Assembly: GCA_036877525.1 (NCBI GenBank) | Contig: JAZGTH010000002.1 | Coordinates: 6,990,501 to 7,054,500 of the forward strand | Origin: Chromobotia macracanthus | Taxonomy: Eukaryota > Chordata > Actinopteri > Cypriniformes > Botiidae | Length of the DNA stretch: 64,000 nucleotides | Direction of reading: 5' to 3' | In this document: positions 52,014 to 62,466 of the stretch, piece after piece | Layout: every line of letters begins with the position of its first letter | Numbering within the stretch: position 1 is the first letter of the stretch | Made by a program: the position numbers and the translations under genes | The notes under the pieces: model-generated | Database searches by the model: none | What the model saw: the letters and a program-made list of their open reading frames with translations, nothing else | Told to the model about the DNA's origin: nothing

Positions 52014-54202
52014 GAGCTTTCCTTGTGTCCAGTTACAAATTATTGAATTTCCTCACAATGTGTGACACTCACCAGTCAACAGTACTACTGCCAGTTCCCA
52101 AACCAGTGCTTTCTTTTGGTGAGTTCTGTCCAAATTCCTACAGCTATGAGAATAAATAGAATAAATATCTGTGTAACATCAGTAGTCAAACACTATATAT
52201 CACCAATACAGCAGCATTTTAATTTTTAAGAGAATGTATGGTTGTCTACATTATGCTGAGTAAAGATAATGGTTTATAGTATGAATAACTATGTTTGTCC
52301 TATTTAATTGTTACCATTGCTGAGTATGACACATAGGAGTTTCTGTCACGTTACTGCACAATTCATATGCCATGCTTTTTGTCAAGACAAATGTTGTAAT
52401 GAGGAGTTTAAGACTGCAAATTAGAGCTGAAGTCACTATGTAGTTAATGACAGTTTAAATGCTAATGTTTATTGCTTATTGTTTTTTTACATTTTGACAC
52501 AAAATAAGACTGCACAACGAATATGGGATCTGTTGGTTTCTTTAATCTAAGTTTCTTTTCGCTTTTACCATAATTTTACTACAGTATTATTTACTACATT
52601 ATTTACTACAGTCTTCCATAAACCGAAAATCCTGTAATCTTTTTCTTTGAGTCTTTAGGAGTATTAAATACCTGAAGAAGCCTTTGTACATAAAGACTAT
52701 ATCTATAAATGGAAAATGTAGAGATGTACATATATAATGTAAACCTAGCGCCCTGAATTATTTTTCAGAACTGTGATTCTTTTCAAGAGGTTTTCAGTAA
52801 AGTGTGGCATGTCTGTCCATCTGGTGTGATATAAGTCCAGATTGGAGGGGCTCAGCATGAGTCTTGCTTATTAATAACGGTTCTAATTGTGTCAGGCATG
52901 GTGCAGATTCTGTAGTGTTTATGAAAAGGCGCAGTGTCATTTTACATTGGTAATAAACCTTTTTTAATGATTTAACAAAATGAACATTTTGTCTTGTATT
53001 GAAAACAATTTTAATAAACACAAAAATACCATAATCAGCAGAATAACACAAGGCATAAAAATCAATTAACTGGAATACAGCAACAAAGGTCTGCATTAAT
53101 AGATGTGTTGATCTTATCAAAGAAACACTAGGAAATTTATCTTTCTACCTGGTTTCTATTCTATTCAGGGTCTCACAAATGTATTTATCATACAATGTCA
53201 GCATCATTTATGTCAGGATTGCCAATAACAGTAAGTGTATTTACATTTAACCACCTGGAAATTCTCTAGCAGGGCTTTGATACTGCCTCCTCCATCAACA
53301 GAGCACAAACAGCCTCTCCCTTTAAATATCACGTCTGGATCTTGGTCAACTGTAGGTAATTGGATATGTTTGCACATTAATAGGATGGTTGTGAAATTTG
53401 CACCTGGCAACAGTTCCTACCCTTTACTTTCTCGCTACAATAGTGAAGCTGTAATGGAGCATGCAAAAAACACTCACAGAGACAGACACGGTTTTCAGGT
53501 TAATTATTTGGCTGCAAAGCTAAAGCTGGACAAGCTGATGGCAGAATCTGGGCTGCTTGTCAGGAGTTTGGCAGGGAGTGTGAGGCTGGCAGAATATGAC
53601 TGGGTTCAGTGTCCAGGAGTAGGCCAAACCAGCTTAACACATACACAGCAATGTTGTTTTTTCTTATTGCCATAATTCTTTGTTCTATTTATTTTTTCCA
53701 ATTGTAAGGGAAAATGTGGGAGATGAGGAGATATGAGGTTGATTGAGTTTTGATCTGAAAACAATTATTAAATTGCAGGTTACTTTACATTTCTTTACAT
53801 ATGTTGAAGTCAAATGAAGCTAAGATGACAATTCCCAGGAAATCTGACTCAACAGCTCAAATTATAAATCATTATTATATGATTACCATTGCTTACCATT
53901 GCTAATCGGGTGAAGTAAAAGGGACCATTTTAAACACTGATTTTATGTACATGCTTAGTTCGTGATTTTTGTTTTTTGAATCAAGAAAAGTTACGGATTG
54001 TAGCTTTAAGCAAAGAGCAGTTCAGACATTCTTCAAAACATCTTGTGTTACACAGAACAGTTATGCAAGTTTAGGTAAGTAAATGTTGAAAGGTTTCATC
54101 TATGTGTGTAGTAATAAAATTATGACTATAATAGTTATTGTTCACAAACAAATACATATCTGAATATAGTAAGTATTAAAATAGTTTATGACTGAGACTG
54201 AC
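52014..54202. other. rgs7bp 3' UTR and gap to c7
   Basis: AATAAA hexamers on the + strand at 52151-52156, 52952-52957 and 53013-53018 are possible rgs7bp ends. The right part would hold the c7 3' UTR on the - strand, with TTTATT (AATAAA on the c7 strand) at 53688-53693. One exon-like segment on the - strand (53255-53349) is listed separately. Confidence 0.45.
53255..53349 (-). other. Orphan exon-like open segment, unidentified
   Basis: A 95 bp segment flanked on the - strand by acceptor attacctacag and donor cag/gtggtt. It is open for 31 codons in the phase set by the acceptor (begins DQDPDVIFKGRG, ends ALLENFQ) and is more G+C-rich than its surroundings. I do not recognise the peptide. It lies downstream of the c7 stop on the same strand, so it is not needed for C7. 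It could be an exon of another gene, a non-coding RNA exon or chance. Confidence 0.25.
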
Positions 54203-57200
54203 TCATGACTGACAGGGCTGTATACTGACAATGCGGACAGTCTCTCCCCGGCATTTCCTCAAGCCTGCCTCACACTCTGTCATGGTCACAGGCGCAGATG
54301 CTCCTTCCAGCTGCACACAAACATGGATCCAAGTGTCCAGGGATGAGCATTCCTCGCTTGTCTTGCAGCGGCAAGTGTTCATTTGCTCTGAAACCACACA
54401 ATTGTTAAAATTTTTAAATAGTGCAAAGTTTTTTAAATGTGATGGTAATGTGCCATTTTACAATCCCTCACCATCGCAAATCTCCCAAAGTGTGCAGTGT
54501 GGGCAGTCAGTGGATGAGCGGTCTGGCCACTGGCAGTCACTGTCTTCAGTAAGAGTGTACTCGTGTCCCAGACAGCGCATAGCCTGCACCTTACATACAC
54601 TCAATCTCTGTGCCTGGCCGCGTTTCACATTAGTGGCACATACATCCAGAGAAGACCTGCAAGAAAGAGAAAACAGTCTCCACTTTCAAGTGAAAAATAA
54701 TAAAATGTGTGTCTTTGCAGATCCATGATTGTGTATGTATTAGGCATGTATGAATTAGCGAAATGTCCTCTGTTCTGATATTAAGTTTTAAGAGAATTTT
54801 AAGAGAATTAGAGGAATTGTCATAAGAGCATTAACAGTGTAGTATCAATGACATGCTCACTATGCTAATTAAGTTTTAAAACTTATTTTGTGCCATGGAC
54901 TGTGGTTATGGATCGTACTTGCACTCATGGGGTATTTTGCAGACACATTTGTCCTTTGCTAGATTTTCCCATGGCTGGCATCGCTTTGCCACCGGGGTTG
55001 GCTTCACAGACACTAGTGAAGAACAAATCACATAATTCTATTCTCATTCATTCTTTGTTCATTCATTAATGTTTTCAAGGACTCAGAATTTGTAAAATCA
55101 CCTTGTCCCTTAGTAATACATCTGAATATGTATGTTAATTAAATCTAAAGTTTCCAGATTCATTTGGTACCTGTAATGCATCTACTGCTTTTTGGTTGAG
55201 GTGACCAGGCAAGGCCAGCGTTGCACTGAATCTCAACTGGACCTTCTCTCTCTTTCCCTTCTGGACATGACAGTGTGATGGCCTCACCAATTTTATAGTT
55301 AAGCTTCCATGGTCTTCCAGTGACATCTGGAGGAAGTTTAGGTGGATCACATAATATTCCTGTCAGCAGAGAACATCAAACAAATTCATTCAAAGGACAT
55401 TTATTATGAAACTCTTGCTTCTGATTTACCTGGACTCCAACTTCTAAAGAAAGCTAGATGTTGACATATCAAGCACACCACCAAAATAATAAACAAATAC
55501 ACAATAAATATTGACTGTGTTGAGTGAAGTCCAAAATGGTATATAAACTCTTACTTTGGCACTCTTTTGAATATTGCATCCATTTTAGATTTTCTTGACA
55601 TTCTGCAATAGGTTCTCCAATCAAGTGGTAGCCCTCAATGCAAGTATACTCAATCTTACTGCCCACTGGATATTCATCTTTGGGGTACTGGAATTGTAGG
55701 AATACAGCAGCATTATAACACATAACAAATATTCATATACATATTCAGTTACATTTGAGTGGAAATTATTTTATGCAAGCATTGATTACCAGAACAAACC
55801 CATTGGCAAGGGACGGGGGCATTTTACAACTTTCCCTGGGTGTCAATGACTCATCAAAGCAGTGAGGCTCCATTGTACTGAAAATCAACAGGATAATACC
55901 ATGTCACCCACATTTCCCCCATAGTGGCAATGTTTTAGCACAAAAATATTCTCTGGGTCTCAGGCATGTCCAGGTTTGTGATTCAAGAAAGCTGATGCTG
56001 TTTAACATAGAAGCAACCTTTCTCACCGTAGATAATCCAGTTCCATCTCCTCACAAGCTTCAGTCTCTACAGGTTTGCCGATACAGTCCTTGCCCCTCTG
56101 AGGGGCAGGTCGACTGCAGGAGCGGGTTCTGCTTTTCTGACCATCCCTGCAGGTGCTCCAGGATGACCAACAGGCCCAGTCTCCATGGATTACTCCTAAG
56201 ATACAAATTCATTAACTGAACTCTCAATAAAAAAAACAAACATGACCTCAAGTGACCCTGCGTCATTGCACTGCACAATAGCATGTCAGACCAAGTGGCT
56301 TTTAATGGGAAAAAGTACACTTTTCAAGCAGAAACATTTTGCAGAAAGTTTTTAAGAATGTTGAACATAAAATCCATATATTGCCAGTGCCTATCCAGCC
56401 ATCAGGGAACGTTCTCAGAATGCTGTCTAGCATTCTCTAAAAGTTCTCTTAAGGTTGTCAAAAACGTTGTAGCAGTAACCTGTATTAAAAACGTTATTCT
56501 CAAGGTAGTGGAAAGGTTTAAAAACGTTACAGAATTAAAAGGTTTGAATACCACTATTATAACCAAGCAGTAACGTTAATACAACATTTGTTACTATAAT
56601 GTAAACGTTAGGAAAACGTTTCTACAACCGTGGAAATACTGGGTAAATACTTTTAGGAAGCACTATCCCATTGTCAGTATAGACAGCAGAACACAGCAAC
56701 AAGTGTGTTGTATAAATAAAGGCGTGCTTTATTTACCTGGCTGCTCATCCAGCGGCGTGCCGCGCTCGCACGCCTCGCCCTCAGTGCCAGGCTTGCACAC
56801 GCACTTACAGACATCATTTACAAGCACCCGTATCCCGTTATTCTGGCATTGCTCGCAGCGACATGCGTGTTTCTCGCCGAGATACCTCTCAATAGCCCGT
56901 TTTAAGTGATGCTTTTTAAGTCCTGCACATGGTACTTCCTTCACCAACTCATGCAGAGGTCTAAGCTGCTCATGAGACATTACAAATGAACACAGTTTCT
57001 CACGTATCCAGTCAATTAATGCTGACAGTTCAGTTCAGAGCACGAAACTGTCATAATATGTAATTAATATCTCGAGATCATTTTCATTGCATTTGCATGC
57101 ATTAATTATATTTTAGCGATTACTTTTATCAAACCTTTTTTTTGATGACTCTTGGAAAGTCCTTCACTGAACCAGACCACTGAGAGAACGCCTTGCCATT

Positions 57201-60148
57201 GTCTTGCGGCGTGCTTTCGTTTAACATTGACAGTTTTGCGATATGTCCAGAATATCCACCAATGATATCTATGCTTTTCACACTTTTTGATATGCTGTTG
57301 TCTGTTTAGAATACATTGGATATTATAGTTATTGTACAGTAAATTGCTTGTAGCGTACAGAAACTAGCATCCTTTTACAGATATGCATGCATAATGTAAG
57401 TACTAAATTCGAGTCAAAACAATAAATAATCACTTAACATTGAAATAACTTACGGATATGTTCTTTCCTTTCAAAAGAGTCTGTCTTACAATCTGTTGTG
57501 CTCCATTGGATGAAAAACAGGATTGAGTGCATTGTTGTGACACAATGTTCAAAGTCTCTTTTCTCCATTTCTAAAAACCAAATGATTTTGGAAGAAAATA
57601 ACTCAACAACAACAAACTTTCAGACAAACTCGTGATGCTGAAATAAACGTACAGTAACACAGAAGTCACTTACTCAGTTTGTCAATGAGATCATCACTCA
57701 TTGACAAAAATACTCTTAGCTGTCCCCCAAGTGTGCCCTCTGAAATGTAGTGTGTCCCAAATCCTTCTAGGACATTGCGATAGGCGGCGTAATTGTATGC
57801 TACAGGCAAGGAAAGCAAAGCCTTCCAGAACTCCTCTGAAAGCGGAAGATATTCTGGAGCCTGATTCTGGAACTGGACCACGTCAACATCACTTTTAATG
57901 ATGATCAGACGTCTAGACTGAAGAGTTAAGCAAGTTTGACACTTACATATATGTTCTCCATGATGTCAGTTCAAAAGCTTGTGCAAGATCAGGGATTGAT
58001 CAAAATTATGTTGGGCAATCCATTATGACAATATCAGATATGAGATAAATCTATTTCTGTGACATAATTATCCTACCTTTGTATTTAGCAGTTCATCATG
58101 AAAGCTGTAATCATCATGGCCATAATCTGTGCCTGTTGTTTTATCATGTTTTTCAATATGATGAAGGTAGTGCCAAGAGCTTTGAAAAGATTCGTCTGAA
58201 AAATCATTTTTTGCTGTGACCTGGAAAAAAATATTATAATTTTAAAATTAATTATACTTTATATATGGACCGTGTCTGCTGTGGAGAACAATTTAGCTAT
58301 GGACTGGTTTATGCTGATTTTAAAGCTGGTAAAACTGGCTACACACTATGGTACACACTGCGAATCTGGTTGACGTAGTTAAGCTAGTTAGGAAATCTAG
58401 CAGGGACACATACCACCATTAAAAAACAACATATAATGGTGAAGAGCAATGTTTTAAAATGTAAAACTCTTTATCTCTACTTTTGTTCAGTCTGCTACAA
58501 TAAACATTAAATTCAACCTTGCGTGGGGTAGCATATGTTGTTTTTGTATCTAATCAGTAATTTCTTTATCTTCCAAACTGTTATATTCCACTTGCCTGGA
58601 AGGTGTATCTGATGACACTTTTGGGGATTCTGTACATGTCCATGTGGTCTCCACTGAAGATCTTTCTACACAGACCACCAAAGCTCTTAGTGTTAATAAC
58701 GGTTCCTCTTGCCTCTCTGCTCACTGCATCAAACCTGTGGGGCAAATGTGCACAACTGTAGCAGCAGATAGGCTTTAGTGAGCCAGGGAAGGGTGGGTGT
58801 GTCTGTGTTTGGAGGAATAGTCTACCCAAAAATGGTTCTTGTGTCTTGTGACTGCAGTCACAAATGACATTCACAAATGACATTTGTTATTGTTAGTTAT
58901 TGACCTGGAGCCTGTGTACGGCCTTGTTAGCTGTACTCATTCATACAAATATGTTTACATTCATCTTCATTTTTTCACTAACATATTGTTTAATTTTAGA
59001 AGACATTTATTAATAAACTGGAGTCTGAATTTCTTTTATGATGGATGGGTGTGTTTTTTTGGAGCTTCAAAATCTCAGGCACTATTCACTACCATTTTAA
59101 AGTTGGGAAAAGCCAGGATGTTATTTAATATAATTATTTAATCTCCAATTCTGTTTGGCTGAAAAAGAAAGTCATAAACATGTAGAATGCCTTGACGGTA
59201 ATTTATTAGATAATTTTCATTCTTGAGTGGACTATTCCTTTAAGAGAGTAGTAAAGAGGGTAAGTTAGGAATAATTACCCCTGACCAGTATGCTCAACAT
59301 TCGGTGGAGGCTTTTGCAGTTCACAAATGCTTTTACCATCACATTTCTGTTGCTCATCCAAACCATCTTCCTCACAGTCCTGATCTCCGTTACATACTAG
59401 AGACGGGCTGATACATTTTCCTTTAAACAGAGACAGAAGATGTCATAGACAGAACAACAACTAAAACATAAACTGTTAAATTCATCTGATTTTTAACCTT
59501 GTCCATTTACATAGAGCAAAATTACAATTTAGCACAATAAATACCAGACTGGCAGCGAAATCTTGCTCCACAGCCCTCCTCTAGGGGGCAGACCTGAGTC
59601 GAAAAACATGCTTGTGTGCGCTTTGAGCCTCCGGTACATGGTCGACCGCCAAACTGAGGGTAGACTGCAATGGATCGAATCTGCGTCTGTAATGTCCGCA
59701 GAAAGTGCCTTGCACATGTCAGAATATGAATATTGCAAATGTATTAGGCTGCATGCAATTGTAGCAAATCAGCCTAAAGCATTCTGGAAAACAGTTCCAC
59801 CTGTGTTTTGGTGCAGCCATCACAGGCTGACCAGCTCCCATAAGGTTCCCACTGGCAGTGCACAGGCTCAGCCACAGATCGAGAGGTCCTCACTGACACA
59901 GCACTGATTCAGGGGTGAGCAGTTTGGTACAAACTGTGCGTTGTATCATAATATTCATGTTATATTAAAACTAGCATTTAATTGACCTAGATTATTTAAT
60001 TTATAATTTAATTTATTTAATTAAACTACAGCAGATATTTGCATAGATAAGAAATAAGAGAAATGTGTGATCTAGGCACAGATGTTTTTAATCACTTACT
60101 GTATAACAGCTGCTGAAGACAACAGGGAGAGAAGAAATACAGCTTCAT
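54203..60148 (-). CDS. c7: Complement component C7, 17 coding exons, complete
   Basis: C7 is a secreted plasma protein that joins C5b-6 and gives the membrane attack complex its first membrane hold. Exons, 5' to 3': 60100-60148, 59801-59892, 59545-59686, 59279-59420, 58596-58734, 58077-58220, 57674-57917, 57454-57570, 57135-57301, 56737-56965, 56027-56195, 55790-55877, 55555-55687, 55171-55359, 54919-55012, 54472-54656, 54203-54387. Phases agree at every junction and give 835 residues (human 843). Order seen: signal peptide, TSP1 (about 25-80), LDLa (about 83-120), MACPF (about 125-455, with FGTHY), EGF-like (about 455-488), TSP1 with WACWSSWSTC (about 490-540), two CCP/sushi domains (about 555-680) and two FIMAC domains to IQPCQS. 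The first exon is the least certain: it rests on MKLYFF, one donor and matching phase. C7 is told from C6 by length, domain set and the ending TECEAGLRKCRG. Confidence 0.95.
56400..56645. repeat. AACGTT-rich repeat in c7 intron
   Basis: Seven AACGTT palindromes occur in about 215 bp (56408, 56463, 56490, 56523, 56572, 56604, 56615), most within aaaaacgtt. The AT-rich background would give almost none. It is probably a degraded interspersed or satellite-like repeat. The family is not assigned. Confidence 0.6.
58594..58595 (-). other. c7: GC-type splice donor in c7 (GC-AG intron)
   Basis: The exon 58596-58734 ends TTCCAG and is followed by gcaagt on the - strand instead of gtaagt. The next exon starts after ttttttttccag in the right phase. 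The flanks otherwise match the strong consensus typical of GC-AG introns. Confidence 0.85.
58812..59243. mobile_element. Palindromic TTAA MITE copy, enlarged, in c7 intron 4
   Basis: Left part ggaatagtctacccaaaaat and right part gagtggactattcctttaa match the two ends of the 19029-19318 family. The middle is longer than in the other copies and diverged. Confidence 0.5.
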
Positions 60149-60164
60149 GCAGGAGCACACACTG

Positions 60165-60440
60165 TTAAAGGGACAGTTTCAACCCAAAAATGAAACCGAG
60201 TCATCATCATCACCCCAAACCTGTGCACCTTTCTTATGTGGAACACCAAATGAGAAATTTAGAACATATGAGCTGCTGTCCTCCATACAGTGACAGTGGA
60301 GGGGCACTAGGGATGTAATGCTCTAAACATAATAATAAAAAATAATACCAATAAAAAAAACAATATAAAAGTAACAGTAAGTAGTCCAGTACTACTTCAG
60401 CACTTCTGAAGTCTTACAAAGTGAAATGTCAGAACTCATT
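60165..60440. mobile_element. Palindromic TTAA MITE, left half, next to c7 start
   Basis: Begins ttaaagggacagtttcaacc and continues with cccaaacctgtgcacctttc and tatgtggaacacc, the typical left half of the family. The right terminus was not found and the right boundary is approximate. The left end lies 17 bases upstream of the proposed c7 ATG. Confidence 0.6.
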
Positions 60441-61194
60441 GGTTCTTAAAATCTGTGCTCACCATTCATTTGTATTGTAAAAGAGCAGCTAGGGTGTTCT
60501 ACTAAACAATCTGTTTTATATTCCACAAAAAAGAAAACGTATGGAAAAACAGCAATTATGAAATTACAGAAATGCATTTAATTAATATTTGAGACAGCTT
60601 TACAGTAACACTAAAGTTTACTGTTTGCACAGCCTTGTAAAATAACTAATACATTTTAATGGCCGATTCAAATTATGCAGCTATATATCTCCAGAATGCA
60701 TACATGAAATAAGATTGTTTAGATACCTCTTGGAATTAGCTTACCTTCATTGTCATGGTCTAAAGTACGCACATCTCCACTCAAAATAAGCTTTTCTCAA
60801 CTGTATGCAACAGCAACAAAACTGTTGAGAAAAAGCTATGGGAACACCCTCAGTCCATTTCTTATAAAAAATGAGCAGGAAATGCTCATTCCACTGCCAA
60901 AGAATGTCTGCAACAACACAATCCTCATGTCACAGGAATGTTAGTGAGGCCCTAGAGCACATCAATCTTTCTAATGGCCCTAGAGTAAATTTCTAGAAAA
61001 TTGCTGGGAATTAAACAGTCAGATAAGGATGTGTACTTGTGTAAATAGATAGATGAAACCCATTTCACACAGGTAGTTGTGTGCATCTAATGAGAGTAAG
61101 GCCACACTAGATTCAAGTAGAGCAAAGTAGATATACATAATAAACACTTGATGGAGACAAAGCTCCATTTTTTTCTATCTTACAACATTTAAGG

Positions 61195-61592
61195 AAAAAA
61201 GCTGTCATGATCATCCTCATGTCCTTCCAAATCTTAAATGTCAAACTTCAATGAACATTTTTGCAGAATGGCTGAACACATAATAAAACACATCCTAAAA
61301 GCATAATAAAAATCATCTACATGACTCATGAACTGTATTCCAAATCTTCTGAAGCGATATAATAGCTTTGACTAGAGAACATTGAAACTCAAGTTCTTAC
61401 CCTGAAAATTTAGCTTGACAGCCGTGGTCTCCATCCCCTTTCATTGTATAGAAAAGAGCAGCTTTTAAATCATTCTGTAAATAATTTCCTTTTGTGTTTC
61501 TGAAAGAAAGTCATGCCGGTTTTGAAAATTTCAAAACACATGCGAGTGAATGAACAATGACAGAATTCTTTTATTTTTGGGTGAACTGTTAT
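61195..61592. mobile_element. Palindromic TTAA MITE, diverged copy
   Basis: The left part (catcctcatgtccttccaaa) and right part (aaagaaagtcatgccggttt, then gacagaattcttttattttt and gggtgaactgtt) match the family's two halves, with an enlarged middle. Terminal TTAA sites are not clear. Confidence 0.5.
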
Positions 61593-62354
61593 ATATAGCC
61601 CCTTACTGAGATGTTTGTTTACTGAAGGGGTGACATTCTTTGTGAATAATAATGCTGTATGTTTTCTCTGGGTCAGGGGTTAATTTGCATGCTCTTATAC
61701 TTTCTAGACCCCAGGACTCAGTTGCTCTCAATTGCTCTAAGGATCTTATTAGCATAATTAAAGGTAATTGAGTTTCTTAGTGAGCCCCTCTTGCTTTTAT
61801 TAGCAATGTCTTCCGTGGGCAGATAATGCATCATAAGTCCATGTCAGAGTCATATGGCACAGAGTCAATTATTCAGTTTTCACTAACATTTGTAGACTTC
61901 ATATTTAAAAGCACTGAAAGGAAAATTTCACATTTTGTACCTGTGAGTGTGTCTGTGTATACTTATGTGTATTGAAAATGTCACACAGGTTCTGATGTGT
62001 TTCTTCATTACCTTAGACAGGATATTTTGTGTAATTTGAGAAGGGGGCGGCTTGGCAAGTGAATGGCAACTCAGGAGAACAGATGTTAAAGAAGAGAATA
62101 TTTCAATTCTAATTAGAGCTATTGCTGTCACTAGGTACAATGTTATTGAATGCACTGATTAGACTAACCCAGAGGTCACACGTGCCATTCAATGCATTCT
62201 GGGTAACATATGCAGGGAGAGTGGGGTCAAAAAAGACCACCAATTTTTTGTGCATTTAATATTTGAAATTACAGACTATAATACAATTTGAATGTAAAGT
62301 TAATATAAATTGTTAAACATTTTTATTTGGTATGTCCCTAGTTTTGCTTTACAG

Positions 62355-62466
62355 CTGTCAGGCTAGCATAGACTCAAGTTGTGTAAAGTATGATGATCCG
62401 TGTTATCCCAGCATGAGTTCTGAATGTTCCAAAGAGTATCTTGAGAAGTTATCTTTGCTAACAAAG
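62355..62466 (+). other. Orphan exon-like open segment, unidentified
   Basis: A 112 bp segment between a good acceptor (ttttgctttacag) and a good donor (aacaaag/gtaaac). It is open for 37 codons in the frame that has one spare base at the start. The peptide contains four cysteines (CQASIDSSC, DDPCYPSMSSEC) and ends KEYLEKLSLLTK. I do not recognise it. It could be an internal exon of a gene continuing outside the window, a non-coding RNA exon or chance. Confidence 0.25.

Noticed and set aside
53235..53675. 146-codon open frame on the + strand
   Set aside because: Longest + frame in that gap, but no recognisable motif and no support beyond length. Part of it overlaps the exon-like segment on the other strand, so it was not called as a gene.
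54231..54728. 165-codon open frame on the + strand
   Set aside because: It is antisense to the last two coding exons of c7, whose frame and domains are clear. The + frame has no domain and crosses a splice junction of the real gene.
54203..60148. Possibility that this gene is complement C6
   Set aside because: C6 has an extra N-terminal TSP1 and is longer (over 900 aa). Here one TSP1 precedes the LDLa and the length is 835 aa, as in C7.
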